This document shows positions 1 through 8,506 of a DNA stretch of 64,000 bases, piece by piece. Made by a program: the position numbers and the translations under genes. The notes under the pieces were generated by a model, which made no database searches, was not told where the DNA came from, and saw only the letters and a program-made list of their open reading frames with translations. Positions within the stretch are counted from its first letter, which is position 1, and every line of letters begins with the position of its first letter. Origin of the DNA: Glaciibacter superstes DSM 21135 (lineage in GTDB: Bacteria > Actinomycetota > Actinomycetes > Actinomycetales > Microbacteriaceae); contig NZ_ATWH01000017.1 of the NCBI RefSeq assembly GCF_000421145.1, positions 1-64,000 of the forward strand. The letters are read 5' to 3'.

Positions 1-84
1 AACTTTGCCCGCAGTGCCGCCTCAACCCCTACGCCAATGGCCATAACACAACGATAAAGCCCAAACCACGAAACACCGGCTTAT
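1..84. other. Unassigned AT-richer edge sequence
   Basis: No gene is recognisable here. By eye it is about half G+C, poorer than the rest of the window. It begins where the neighbouring minus-strand hydrolase reading frame stops, so it may be the edge of inserted or rearranged DNA. No transposase motif or terminal inverted repeat is visible, so no mobile element is called. Confidence 0.3.
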
Positions 85-234
85 TTACTGGCACGCCCTA
101 AGTGCGCCTCCTCCGCCGTGCAGGAGGAGCACGGGGCGCCCGGCGCCAACTCGGCTCGCTGTGGCGGGGACGCCGCCGACGTCGACGACGGTGGTGCGCT
201 GTTTCGGGGCAGTCGGGCTGCTTGCGTTCATCAT
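85..234 (-). pseudogene. Truncated alpha/beta hydrolase N-terminus
   Basis: The frame starts at ATG 234 or the adjacent ATG 231 and reads a typical alpha/beta-hydrolase opening: a strand (TVVDVGGVPATASRVG), then RPVLLLHGGGG, which is the oxyanion-hole HGGG segment. It then stops after about 49 codons, whereas the family runs to about 250-300 residues. The nucleophile elbow, lid and catalytic Asp/His are absent. The stop coincides with a drop in G+C. The start lies in the dyad shared with the divergent MarR gene, a layout common for MarR-controlled hydrolases. I infer a remnant of a once-regulated hydrolase. A short functional peptide is less likely. Confidence 0.55.
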
Positions 235-282
235 ATCAAGAACCTTATACAAGGGTCTGTATATATGCAAGGTTCCTGATAT
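233..282. promoter_or_regulatory. Inverted-repeat operator between hydrolase remnant and MarR gene
   Basis: The arms ATATCAAGAACCTT (233-246) and AAGGTTCCTGATAT (269-282) are reverse complements at 13 of 14 positions. A further ATACA/TGTAT pair lies inside (247-251 and 258-262). The dyad covers the intergenic promoter region and ends 10 bp before the MarR start, as expected for an autoregulatory MarR operator. A TATGTT -10 candidate (280-285) overlaps the right arm, six bases before the start codon. Confidence 0.6.
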
Positions 283-291
283 GTTTGACCC

Positions 292-702
292 ATGACGACT
301 TCGCTCAAGGACGTCGGTCTCGCGGTGAAGCGGCTGCAGTGGTGCCATCACCGGGAGGGCAACCGACGACTCGCTCCGGTCGGCCTCTCTCTCGTGCAGT
401 GGGACGTGCTGCGCCATCTCTCACTCGAGCCCGATGCGTCGCTGCACCGGCTCGCGGTGCTGACCTTCCAGACCGACCAGGCGATGGGCGAACTCGCGAG
501 GCGTATGGTCGACCGCGGTCTGCTCCGGCGCGAGGCCGGTCCGGGCCGGATCGTGCAGCACAGACACACCGACGACGGCGAGCAGGCGCTGGCCGCCGGC
601 GCCGACGTGCTCGACACAGTTCTCGACGAGACGATCGGCGCACTCACCTCGCACGAGCGCACCGAGCTCCTGCGCCTCCTCACAAAGGCTGGCAGCGCCT
701 AA
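292..702 (+). CDS. MarR-family transcriptional regulator
   Basis: This is a 136-residue protein of normal MarR length. The N-terminal dimerisation helix is followed by a winged helix-turn-helix around residues 40-100 (LVQWDVLRHLSLEPDASLHRLA, split here by the helix break, then TFQTDQAMGELARRMVDRG), and then a C-terminal helix. The wing is unusual: it lacks the common DxRD pair and reads GPGRIVQHRHTDDGE. The start is the ATG six bases after a TATGTT box with no Shine-Dalgarno, consistent with a leaderless mRNA. The dyad at 233-282 is its likely operator. The divergent target gene is truncated, so the present ligand and regulon are unknown. Confidence 0.8.
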   Translation: MTTSLKDVGLAVKRLQWCHHREGNRRLAPVGLSLVQWDVLRHLSLEPDASLHRLAVLTFQTDQAMGELARRMVDRGLLRREAGPGRIVQHRHTDDGEQALAAGADVLDTVLDETIGALTSHERTELLRLLTKAGSA

Positions 703-732
703 CACACGGTCCGCTTCGAAGCGGTCAGTCGT

Positions 733-2007
733 TCAGTCGAGCGCGTGACCGTCAGGTGCGTGGCGCTTGAATTTCACCGTTACCACGAGTCCGCCACCCT
801 CGGCCGGCACCAGGTGAAGCTCTGCACCGTGGGCGCTGACGATGTTTTCGACGATGGCCAGCCCGAGGCCACGAGACCTGTGATGTCCGTCGACGATCCG
901 CCCCGTGTTGCGGTAGAACGGCTCTGTCAGCTTGCCGATCGCATCCGTGGGAACGATTGCACCCGAATTGGACACCGTCAACGTCGGCGCCTCATCGCTC
1001 CCACTTCCGGTGAATGACGTGGACACGGTGACGACGCCACCATCGTGATTGTGGCGGATCGCGTTGGCGACGAGGTTGGCGACGGCCTGGGCCAGCAGCG
1101 TCGGTTCGCCCTCAACGGGCACGTAATCCAGCGCGGTCTTCATGGTGATCCCTCTGGCGTCTGCCTCGGCCTGCGAGTCGGCAACAACGTCTGAAACGAG
1201 TGCGCCAAGGTCAATTTCCTGCGAGTGAAGCTCGAGGTTGTCCAGGTCTGCGAGATCGAGCATCGCCTCAACGGTTTCGATGCTTCGGTCGTTTGTTGCG
1301 CGCAATCTCTTGATCAGTTCCCGGGACGCCTGCTGATCGAAGGACTCTTCGCCCGCGGCGACATCGAGCATGGCCTGGGTCGCCGCGAGTGGGGTGCGCA
1401 ATTCATGTGACGCGTTCGCTGCGAACCTTTGGTGAGCGTGAAACGACCTGTCGAGTCGCTCCAGCATGTGGTCGAACGTGTCGGACAGGTTGGTGATCTC
1501 GTCTCGTGGGCCCGCGAGCGCAATGCGGTGGTCAAAAGAGCCTGACGCTGCGCGCCCGGCCGCAGCGTTGATTTCCTGCAGTGGCCGCAGAAGTCGGCCT
1601 GAGAGCAACCATCCTGCCCATGCACTCGCGACGGTCAGAACGAGCAGAATGACAATCGAAGACACGAGCAATGTGTCGAGAATATCGGCCTCATCACTGA
1701 CGATAATCGCAAAAGTCTGAGCGTCAGGCATAGCCTCGCCGAGGGGCGCCGGGGTGGACTGGATCGCGTCACGCACCGGCCGCGCGGACTCGGAGTCGGT
1801 TGAACCCCCAGTGATCGGCGTCGCCGCCCGAATTGCATAGGTGGGCACATAGCGCATGAAGGCGTAAATGAGCCCAAGCATCAGGGCGCCCGCTCCGCTG
1901 AAGAGCAGCGCATAAGTCAGCGTCAGGCGCATCCGAACGGTGAGTCTCTTCCTGCGCCCGTTCGACTCTGTCGCCCCAGTGTCGACGACGGCGTTGGCAG
2001 TGCTCAA
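733..2007 (-). CDS. Sensor histidine kinase (HAMP, HisKA, HATPase)
   Basis: Membrane sensor kinase of an OmpR-type pair. With the TTG start at 2007 it has 424 residues: transmembrane helices about 27-51 and 112-136 enclosing an extracytoplasmic loop, a HAMP region, the phosphoacceptor in SHELRTPL (His201), an N-box (NLVANAIRHN) and a G-box near GLGLAIVENI. The TTG overlaps the regulator stop as TTGA, indicating translational coupling. A GTG at 2058 would give a longer protein but has no ribosome site. The pair is divergent from a lipoprotein and MacAB-like export operon, so envelope stress or antimicrobial sensing is plausible (inference). Confidence 0.85.
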   Translation of the reverse strand: MSTANAVVDTGATESNGRRKRLTVRMRLTLTYALLFSGAGALMLGLIYAFMRYVPTYAIRAATPITGGSTDSESARPVRDAIQSTPAPLGEAMPDAQTFAIIVSDEADILDTLLVSSIVILLVLTVASAWAGWLLSGRLLRPLQEINAAAGRAASGSFDHRIALAGPRDEITNLSDTFDHMLERLDRSFHAHQRFAANASHELRTPLAATQAMLDVAAGEESFDQQASRELIKRLRATNDRSIETVEAMLDLADLDNLELHSQEIDLGALVSDVVADSQAEADARGITMKTALDYVPVEGEPTLLAQAVANLVANAIRHNHDGGVVTVSTSFTGSGSDEAPTLTVSNSGAIVPTDAIGKLTEPFYRNTGRIVDGHHRSRGLGLAIVENIVSAHGAELHLVPAEGGGLVVTVKFKRHAPDGHALD

Positions 2008-2669
2008 TCTGCGTCCACGATCCGATACCCGCTTCCCGACACCGTCTGAATGATCCACGGTGTGCCGAGCCGACGCCGCAAGTTCGAAATGGTCACTCGG
2101 ATGGTGTTCGTGAACGGATTGGTATTCTCGTCCCAGGCCTTTTCCAGCAATGCCTCTGCACTGACCACCCCTCCCGCGGCGAGCATCAGCTGCTCGAGAA
2201 TCGCGAACTCCTTTCGAGAAAGCTTCACGTAGTCGCCGTGGCGGTACACCTCGCGCCGGAAGGCGTCGAGGCGAATCCCGGCCAGCTCAAGGATCGGGGG
2301 CGTGGCCGTTGGGTTCCGGCGAGCCAGGGCACGCAGTCGGGCGACGAGCTCTGGGAACTCGAATGGCTTGGACAGGTAGTCGTCGGCGCCCAGGCTCAGG
2401 CCGAGCACTTTGTCGTTCAGTCGACGCGCCGCCGTGAGCATCAGCACACGCGTTGCGGGGTGCTCAGCGACGACAATACGACAGACATCATCGCCGTGAG
2501 TGCCTGGGAGGTCTCTATCGAGAATGACGACGTCATAGTCGTTGATCACGATCGCTTCAAGCGCAGCGTTTCCGTCGCCAACGAGATCGGCTGCGATTGC
2601 CTCTTGCCGGAGCCCCGCGCGAATGGCTTCGCCCAGGTATAACTCGTCTTCGGCGATGAGCACGCGCAT
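2004..2669 (-). CDS. OmpR/PhoB-family response regulator
   Basis: 221 residues. Receiver domain 1-120 has the acidic pair E7/D8, phosphoacceptor Asp51 (VVILDRDLPG) and Lys102 (LSKPF). The C-terminal winged helix of the OmpR class ends in TIRVTISNLRRRLG and the wing SGSGYRIV. The ATG at 2669 follows a good GGGAG site; the frame stays open further upstream without domain content, so that extension is rejected. It is the first gene of a two-gene operon with the kinase. It is transcribed away from the lipoprotein/export operon across a 120-bp shared promoter region and probably regulates it. Confidence 0.9.
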   Translation of the reverse strand: MRVLIAEDELYLGEAIRAGLRQEAIAADLVGDGNAALEAIVINDYDVVILDRDLPGTHGDDVCRIVVAEHPATRVLMLTAARRLNDKVLGLSLGADDYLSKPFEFPELVARLRALARRNPTATPPILELAGIRLDAFRREVYRHGDYVKLSRKEFAILEQLMLAAGGVVSAEALLEKAWDENTNPFTNTIRVTISNLRRRLGTPWIIQTVSGSGYRIVDAD

Positions 2670-2789
2670 GTCTCCCTCTTCCCTTCGTCGGCTGAACGGT
2701 CTAGATCCAGTGAAGCACGACTGCTGTTGCGCTTTCATAAAGGTTTTCCTTGACGCTGTGAGTACTCCCCCTCGGCTGGACTGAAGCCC

Positions 2790-3347
2790 ATGACCAAAAA
2801 AACCATGCTCAACAACAACGCTGCTCACCCGAATCGACATCGTGGTGCGGGGCTTGCTGCGCTTTTCGCAGTCCCACTGCTCGTGGGAATGCTCTCGGCG
2901 TGTAGTCCGAGTGCAGAGAACACAGAATCCGGGCCAGAATCCTCGAGCGGTTCCAATTCGTCTGAGTTGTCCTTCGACGACTGGCAGGTGCAGTTCGCCT
3001 CGTGCATGCGCGACGAGGGCATCGACATGCCTGACCCGACCGAGAACGGGATGCAACAGGGCCTGAAAATCGATGAGGGCGGCATGGAGGCCTTTGAGGC
3101 TGCGTACGAGGCGTGCACGTCTCAGATCGGCGAACCGCCGGCCTCGCCCGGCGGTGAACTGAGCGACGAGGAATTCCTCGAGTCGCAGGTGGACATGGCG
3201 GAGTGTCTCCGTGAGCACGGCATCGATGTCGAAGATCCGAAGAAGGGTGAGGCGCTGACGCTGAGCATGGACATCCCCGCCGACGTCCGCGAGGAATGCG
3301 GAGGCTCTAACGGCGGTACTACTGGGGTGCGGCCGGAAGGATCGTGA
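2790..3347 (+). CDS. Secreted lipoprotein with duplicated cysteine motif
   Basis: 185 residues. A signal peptide ends in the lipobox LSAC (Cys38), followed by a Ser/Glu-rich linker, so the protein is anchored outside the membrane. The mature part holds two copies of a motif: SCMRDEGIDMPDP (71-83) and ECLREHGIDVEDP (138-150). Each is followed about 30 residues later by another cysteine (C72/C109 and C139/C170), suggesting two similar disulfide-linked units. No enzymatic motif is seen. It is the first gene of an operon with an adaptor, an ATPase and a permease, so it may be an accessory or sensor for export. No strong ribosome site precedes ATG 2790; M6 is an alternative start. Confidence 0.75.
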   Translation: MTKKTMLNNNAAHPNRHRGAGLAALFAVPLLVGMLSACSPSAENTESGPESSSGSNSSELSFDDWQVQFASCMRDEGIDMPDPTENGMQQGLKIDEGGMEAFEAAYEACTSQIGEPPASPGGELSDEEFLESQVDMAECLREHGIDVEDPKKGEALTLSMDIPADVREECGGSNGGTTGVRPEGS

Positions 3348-4471
3348 TGTCTGACGAACTCCGGGAACTCGCGCCCCCGTCTTCTACCGGCATGGGAACG
3401 CAGAAGAGACCTCGCAGGCGGGTGGTGGTCGTGGCAAGCATCTGCATCGGCGTGCTGGTGCTTGCGGCTGCCGGCGCGGCAGTGGTCGTGACCACCGCAC
3501 AGGCACAGACCGCGCAGGGGCAGGCTGCCTCGAACACCGGTATCACCACCACCGAGGTGCGGAAGGGCACTCTCTCGGGTGTGAAGCAGGTTTCGGCCAC
3601 CATGGACTATTCGGATGTTCGGGAGCTCGGGGGAGGCGGTTCGGGTATCGTCACGGCGGCACCAGAACCAGGCGCTGTTATCGGCCGGGGCCAGAGCCTC
3701 TTCTCGGTGAACAACGTCCCGGTGATCTTGCTTCACGGTGCGCTTCCGGCGTGGCGGCCGTTTGAGGCGGGCATGGAAGACGGCCCCGACGTCAGGCAAC
3801 TTGAGGAGAACCTTACTGCCCTTGGATTCTTCGACCGCGAGCCAGACGAGGAATTCGCCTGGTCCACCATGAATGCAATTGAAAGATGGCAGGAAGCGTT
3901 GGGGCTCCAGGAAACGGGTCGAATCGATCTGGGCCTTGTGGTGTTCCAGCCTGGCGACGTGCGGATTTCATCCCTTGAGTCTGCGGTTGGTTCTCAGGCC
4001 GGCCCTGTTGTCGTGAAGGTGTCTTCCCTGACGAAACGCGTTGAGGCGGACCTCAGGCTGAGCGACCAGGCACTGGGTGTCGTGGGAAACAAGGTCGAGA
4101 TTCAGCTCCCGGGTGGGACGACCACCGCGGGAACGATCACCGACGTCAGTGTCCCTGTGGAGAAGGAAGCGAACGGTGAAACGTCTGTCGTTGTACCAGT
4201 AGGAATAGCGATTGATGACGCCGCTGCTGTCGGCACCCTGCAGAGAGCCGCTGTCACTGTGGGATTCCCCGCTGAGCAACGTGAGAACGTGCTCTATGTC
4301 CCTGTTGAAGCTTTGATCGCCCTTGACAGTGAAACCTTTGGTGTGGAGGTTCGGGGCTCCCACGGGGATCTGAAGAAGATTCCCGTCGAGACCGGCCTTT
4401 TTGCCGACGGCAAGGTCGAGATCTCCGGCAAGGGGATCACGGCAGGCCTTGACGTGGTGGTGCCGTCGTGA
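3347..4471 (+). CDS. MacA-like efflux adaptor with peptidoglycan-binding domain
   Basis: 374 residues, starting at the ATG in the TGATG overlap with the lipoprotein stop (GGAAGG site upstream). A basic cytoplasmic tail is followed by one membrane helix (about 24-46). A peptidoglycan-binding fold (DVRQLEENLTALGF...AIERWQEALGL) lies in the first half. Beta-rich lipoyl/barrel segments typical of HlyD/RND-type membrane-fusion proteins make up the second half. In Gram-positive bacteria such adaptors join a MacB-like ABC unit, encoded immediately downstream. The likely role is linking the transporter to the wall or substrate. Confidence 0.8.
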   Translation: MSDELRELAPPSSTGMGTQKRPRRRVVVVASICIGVLVLAAAGAAVVVTTAQAQTAQGQAASNTGITTTEVRKGTLSGVKQVSATMDYSDVRELGGGGSGIVTAAPEPGAVIGRGQSLFSVNNVPVILLHGALPAWRPFEAGMEDGPDVRQLEENLTALGFFDREPDEEFAWSTMNAIERWQEALGLQETGRIDLGLVVFQPGDVRISSLESAVGSQAGPVVVKVSSLTKRVEADLRLSDQALGVVGNKVEIQLPGGTTTAGTITDVSVPVEKEANGETSVVVPVGIAIDDAAAVGTLQRAAVTVGFPAEQRENVLYVPVEALIALDSETFGVEVRGSHGDLKKIPVETGLFADGKVEISGKGITAGLDVVVPS

Positions 4472-5169
4472 CCCGAGACATCGTTGCGCTCAGCGACGTC
4501 ACTCGGAGCTATGGTGAACCGCCGACCCAGGCGCTGAAGGGTGTCGATCTCACCGTTGAGGAGGGAGAACTCGTCGCCATCGTCGGACCGAGCGGTTCTG
4601 GTAAGTCGACGATGCTCAACCTGATTGGAACGCTCGACCGACCCACGAGCGGCACCGCTTTCATCGACGGAGCCGATGTCTCCCGAATGTCGGATGTGCG
4701 TCTGTCTGCGTTGCGCGCATACCGGATCGGCTTTGTCTTCCAGCAGTTCCATCTCACTGAAGGATTCAGCGCGATTGACAACGTTGCCGACGGCTTGATC
4801 TACACCGGGATCTCCCGGAGACAACGGCGGCTCTTCGCGCGGAAGGCATTGGAACGGGTGGGGCTCGATCACCGCCTTGACCATAAGCCGAACCAGCTTT
4901 CGGGCGGTGAGCGCCAACGCGTTGCCATTGCTCGGGCAGTCGTCGGTGAGCCCTCGCTGCTGCTCGCCGACGAGCCAACGGGCAACCTTGACTCGACTTC
5001 CGGAGCCGGGGTGGTCGAATTGCTCCGCGATCTGAACGAAACCGGTACGACGGTGATCGTTATCACGCACGACATTGATCTCGCGGAATCACTCCCTCGA
5101 CGCGTCTCACTCCGTGACGGCCGCATCGTCGCCGATTCTGGGCGTGTCGATTCTGGACGTGCAGCATGA
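4468..5169 (+). CDS. MacB/LolD-type ABC transporter ATPase
   Basis: 233 residues. Walker A GPSGSGKST (40-48), Q-loop FVFQQFHL, signature LSGGERQRVA, Walker B LLLADEPTGNLDS and switch histidine ITHD are all intact. The GTG start overlaps the adaptor stop (GTGA). The FQQFHL and DEPTGNLDS wording is typical of the MacB/LolD/FtsE class, which performs mechanotransmission rather than classical translocation. The 3' end carries an imperfect 15-bp tandem repeat (5132-5161) giving DSGRVDSGRA just before the stop. It pairs with the permease that follows. Confidence 0.92.
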   Translation: MTRDIVALSDVTRSYGEPPTQALKGVDLTVEEGELVAIVGPSGSGKSTMLNLIGTLDRPTSGTAFIDGADVSRMSDVRLSALRAYRIGFVFQQFHLTEGFSAIDNVADGLIYTGISRRQRRLFARKALERVGLDHRLDHKPNQLSGGERQRVAIARAVVGEPSLLLADEPTGNLDSTSGAGVVELLRDLNETGTTVIVITHDIDLAESLPRRVSLRDGRIVADSGRVDSGRAA

Positions 5170-6374
5170 GCGGCATCAACAATCCTGCGAGCAGGAAGAG
5201 ATCCCGGCTCAGGGGCGGTGACGTGCTCTATCTCGGTACAGCAGGTCTCAGGGCGCGCCCGACGCGGGCAGTGCTGTCCGCGCTCGGGATCGCCATCGGT
5301 ATCGCCGCGATGATTGCCGTTGTCGGTATCTCCTCGTCAAGTCAGGCCAAGCTCAATGAGCAACTCTCGACGCTGGGAACGAACCTTCTGTCGATGCAGG
5401 CTGGGAAGACGCTCTTCGGTAAAGATGCTCAGCTTCCCGAGGACTCCGTCAACAAGGTAGCCGCACTCGACGGCGTGCTGCGGGTTGGCTCAACGGGTAG
5501 GGTCACGGGAATCAGCATCTACCGCAGCAATCTCATCGACACCGCTGCGAGCGGCGGTCTGGGTGTCGACGTTGCCTCACTCGGCCTGCCCGCCGTTGTC
5601 GGCGCAACCTTCGACACGGGCACCTGGCTCAATGCGGCCAGCTCCGAGTACCCTGCTGTCGTACTGGGCTCGAAGGCCGCGGCGCGCCTGGGTATCGTGT
5701 CGGTCGGCTCGCTCGTCTGGCTTGGCGGGCAACAATTCAGCGTCGTTGGCGTTCTCGACCCCGTGGTGTTGGCACCAGAGCTTGACTCCACGGCACTCAT
5801 CGGCGAAACGATCGCCGCTGAGCTCTTCGGATTCGACCACCACCCCACAACGATCTACGAACGCTCCGCCGACAAACTCGTCGGGCAGGTACGTTCTCTC
5901 CTGCCACGGACGGTGAACCCGGCCGCGCCAGACGAAGTCGATGTTGTGAGACCCTCTGACGCGCTTGCCGCAAAGAACGCAGCCGATCAGGCCTTCACCG
6001 GACTGCTACTAGCCCTGGGATCCGTCGCACTGCTGGTCGGCGGAATCGGTGTGGCGAACACCATGGTCATCTCCGTTCTCGAACGACGGCGAGAGATCGG
6101 CTTGCGGCGCGCGCTCGGTGCAACACGAGGACACATTCGTGCGCAATTCCTCACCGAAGCTCTTCTGCTCTCCGCACTGGGTGGAGTTGGCGGGGCCGCC
6201 ATCGGCTCCGCTGCCACAGCGATGTTCGCGGTGGTCAACGGCTGGCAAGCCGTGATCCCACTACCGGTGCTCGGCGCCGGTATCGGAGCCACCGTGGTCA
6301 TCGGGGCCATCGCAGGGATGTACCCGGCAGTTCGCGCTTCACGCACCCCGCCGACCTCGGCACTCGGTAGCTGA
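5166..6374 (+). CDS. MacB-like ABC transporter permease (FtsX fold)
   Basis: 402 residues, overlapping the ATPase stop by ATGA. One N-terminal transmembrane helix (about 36-58, after ARPTRAVLSALGIAIGIAAM) is followed by a large extracytoplasmic periplasmic-core-type domain. The C-terminal FtsX domain has three helices, including the conserved VLERRREIGLRRALGATRGHI coupling segment (the first part is ERRREIGLRRALGA). This is the standard 4-helix MacB topology. The operon of lipoprotein, adaptor, ATPase and permease is a complete MacAB-like unit; the substrate is unknown but peptides, antibiotics or lipoproteins are typical. Confidence 0.9.
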   Translation: MSGINNPASRKRSRLRGGDVLYLGTAGLRARPTRAVLSALGIAIGIAAMIAVVGISSSSQAKLNEQLSTLGTNLLSMQAGKTLFGKDAQLPEDSVNKVAALDGVLRVGSTGRVTGISIYRSNLIDTAASGGLGVDVASLGLPAVVGATFDTGTWLNAASSEYPAVVLGSKAAARLGIVSVGSLVWLGGQQFSVVGVLDPVVLAPELDSTALIGETIAAELFGFDHHPTTIYERSADKLVGQVRSLLPRTVNPAAPDEVDVVRPSDALAAKNAADQAFTGLLLALGSVALLVGGIGVANTMVISVLERRREIGLRRALGATRGHIRAQFLTEALLLSALGGVGGAAIGSAATAMFAVVNGWQAVIPLPVLGAGIGATVVIGAIAGMYPAVRASRTPPTSALGS

Positions 6375-6433
6375 ACCATCGGTTCCCTCGCACGGGTGAA
6401 GCGGTTGTCGGCGTAATCGGGCACGATGGAGGG

Positions 6434-7771
6434 GTGAGCAGCACTCGACGCGCGTCCCGCTGGATCGCGGTGGTGTGGCGCCGAGGCCTGTTCCTCCTGA
6501 TCGGCGGGCTCGTTGCGATCCCTTACGCAATCATCCTGGTCTGGGCCGGCGCAGCATGGCTCGCCCCTGTCGAGACGCGCGTCCCTGGGATCTTTTGGCT
6601 GCGGGCTGCTGTCTTCCTCATCGTGGCGCTGCTCGCGGTCCCGGCTTTCCTCCCGGTCACCCGCACGCTCGAGCGCACTGCCGCAAACCAGCTACTCGAC
6701 CTGTCGGTTCCCGAACCGACGCACCGTGCGAGTCCGGTCGACGTGGCCAGGGGCGCCCTGTATTTCGCCGGGCATCTGCTCTCTGGCGGACTTCTGCTCT
6801 TCGCGCTCGGCTTCGCGCTGCCGCTGGCGGTGACCTTCGTCGTCGACGCCGGGACCGGGTCTGCTGACGCGGTCGGGCTTGCGCGCGGGATCCTGCCAGG
6901 GATAGACACGGATACCGCGGTGATGCTCACTCTCGCGACAACCGGTGTTGCGTTGGTGTGCACTGTGGGTGCCGGCATCCTGCTGCCGTGGTACTCGACC
7001 ATGCTCCTTGGCCCTTCGGCTGAGGAGCAGCTGCGTGTTGCAGCAGCCAGGGCTGCAACACTGGCGCGCCGGAACGACCTGGCTCGCGAACTGCACGACA
7101 CCATCGGGCATGCACTCACGGTGACGACCATGCAGGCTGCGCTGGCTCGGCGAACCCTCGAGTCCGAACCGGAACGCACGCTCGCAGCGCTCGCAGCGCT
7201 CGCCGAGGTCGAACGTGCCGGTCGTGCGGCCGTCGCCGATCTCGACTACGCCCTCGGCATCCTGCGGCAGGCGGAACCGGGGGAGCCGGGAGCCGGTCGG
7301 CGCACCGCTTCGACGGCTCCGCAGCGCACGCTCGGCGAGCTGGACAAGCTCGTCACCGAGACCAGGGCGGCCGGAATCGACCTGCGAGTGATCATTGCAG
7401 ACCACCTCTCCGCGCTGCCCACCAGTCTCGGCCGGGAGGCGTATCGGATCGTACAAGAGGGCCTGACGAATGCGCTCAGGCACGCGTCCATCGCTCGGGC
7501 GACGCTGACCGTCACGGTAACGGATGACGTGTCGATCACGGTGGTCAACCCGGCCATGCGCGTGAACGAACGTGCAGTAGACACCGGACGAGGCGGCAAC
7601 GCGAGAGAAGGGCGAGGTCTCGCCGGCATCCGTGAGCGCGTCGCGTTGCTCGGTGGCACGTGCGTCGTCGGCCAGATCGGTGGCGAGTGGCGGCTCACGG
7701 TGCGCCTGCCGCTGGCAACTGCACCGATTCAGCGCACGGCGGAGTTGAAAACCACGGAGGAGAACCTGTGA
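6434..7771 (+). CDS. NarL-type sensor histidine kinase
   Basis: 445 residues. Four hydrophobic helices occupy about 20-190. The HisKA_3 dimerisation segment contains ARELHDTIGHALT (His221), and the C-terminal HATPase has GLTNALRHA and GRGLAGIRERVALLGG. This is the DesK/LiaS/NarX class. The GTG start is uncertain: a purine-rich GGAGGG abuts it, too close for a normal ribosome site, and a weak -10-like CACGAT lies six bases upstream, which would fit a leaderless message. The kinase stop overlaps the regulator start, making a coupled pair. Confidence 0.85.
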   Translation: MSSTRRASRWIAVVWRRGLFLLIGGLVAIPYAIILVWAGAAWLAPVETRVPGIFWLRAAVFLIVALLAVPAFLPVTRTLERTAANQLLDLSVPEPTHRASPVDVARGALYFAGHLLSGGLLLFALGFALPLAVTFVVDAGTGSADAVGLARGILPGIDTDTAVMLTLATTGVALVCTVGAGILLPWYSTMLLGPSAEEQLRVAAARAATLARRNDLARELHDTIGHALTVTTMQAALARRTLESEPERTLAALAALAEVERAGRAAVADLDYALGILRQAEPGEPGAGRRTASTAPQRTLGELDKLVTETRAAGIDLRVIIADHLSALPTSLGREAYRIVQEGLTNALRHASIARATLTVTVTDDVSITVVNPAMRVNERAVDTGRGGNAREGRGLAGIRERVALLGGTCVVGQIGGEWRLTVRLPLATAPIQRTAELKTTEENL

Positions 7772-8472
7772 CCCTGTCCACACCGATCCGGTTGCTGATC
7801 GTCGACGATGAGCCGCTGGTGCGCGCCGGCCTTCACGCGATCCTCGAGACCGAACCCGGGTTCGAGGTGGTCGGCGAGGCGTCAGACGGCGATGAGGTCG
7901 ACGCCCTGGTCACCCAAGTGCGCCCAGACGTCGTGCTGATGGACGTGCGAATGCCCCGGACGGATGGCCTTGAGGCGACTCGGCGGCTGGTCGCGCGCGG
8001 CGCGTCTGGCGCGATCGCCAGTGGCGATTCAGGCGAACGGATGCCGCGGGTGCTGATCCTGACGACGTTCGACAGTGACGACTACGTCTACGAGGCGCTG
8101 CGAATCGGTGCCGACGGCTTTGTGCTGAAGCGCGCGCAGCCAGAGGAACTCGTGCAGGCGATTCGCACGGTCGCGACGAGCGACGCACTGCTCTACCCGG
8201 TGGCGGTGCGGCGGCTGGCCGCCCTGCGCGGCGCCGGGAGCGGACAGGGAACCCGCGTGGCGACGACCCTGAGTGCGAGAGAGCAGGAGGTGTTGCGCCT
8301 GGTCGCGCGTGGGCTCAGCAATGCGGAGATCGCCGCAGAGCTGTTCGTCAGCGTCGAGACGGTGAAAACGCACATGGCCGGTATCCTCGCAAAGCTCGGG
8401 GTGCGCGATCGCACCCAGGCCGTGATCGAGGCCTACGAATCCGGCTTCATCTCGCCAACGGCATCCGGCTGA
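7768..8472 (+). CDS. NarL/LuxR-type response regulator
   Basis: 234 residues. The GTG at 7768 overlaps the kinase stop and has a strong GGAGGAG site. The receiver has DD13-14 and phosphoacceptor Asp59 (VVLMDVRMP). The LuxR helix-turn-helix (LSAREQEVLRLVARGLSNAEI, first 20 residues shown as LSAREQEVLRLVARGLSNAE) lies around 168-225 with VETVKTHMAGIL. A glycine/serine-rich insert of about 15 residues (RGASGAIASGDSGE) lengthens the loop before the fourth receiver strand, which is unusual for the family. It is partner of the upstream kinase. Confidence 0.9.
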   Translation: MTLSTPIRLLIVDDEPLVRAGLHAILETEPGFEVVGEASDGDEVDALVTQVRPDVVLMDVRMPRTDGLEATRRLVARGASGAIASGDSGERMPRVLILTTFDSDDYVYEALRIGADGFVLKRAQPEELVQAIRTVATSDALLYPVAVRRLAALRGAGSGQGTRVATTLSAREQEVLRLVARGLSNAEIAAELFVSVETVKTHMAGILAKLGVRDRTQAVIEAYESGFISPTASG

Positions 8473-8506
8473 GAAGCGCACAGCTCATCGACCGTTACTC
8501 AGCCGG
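8465..8506. terminator. Bidirectional terminator hairpin over two stop codons
   Basis: CCGGCTGAG (8465-8473) and CTCAGCCGG (8498-8506) form a perfect 9-bp stem with a 24-nt loop. The stem includes the stop codon of the response regulator, and the loop includes the stop of the converging epoxide hydrolase remnant. There is no T-run, as is common for actinobacterial terminators. The left arm overlaps the abundant octamer GGCATCCG. Confidence 0.5.

Noticed and set aside
235..417. N-terminal extension of the truncated hydrolase frame into the MarR gene
   Set aside because: It is antisense to the MarR coding region; hydrolase similarity begins only at the ATGs at 231-234.
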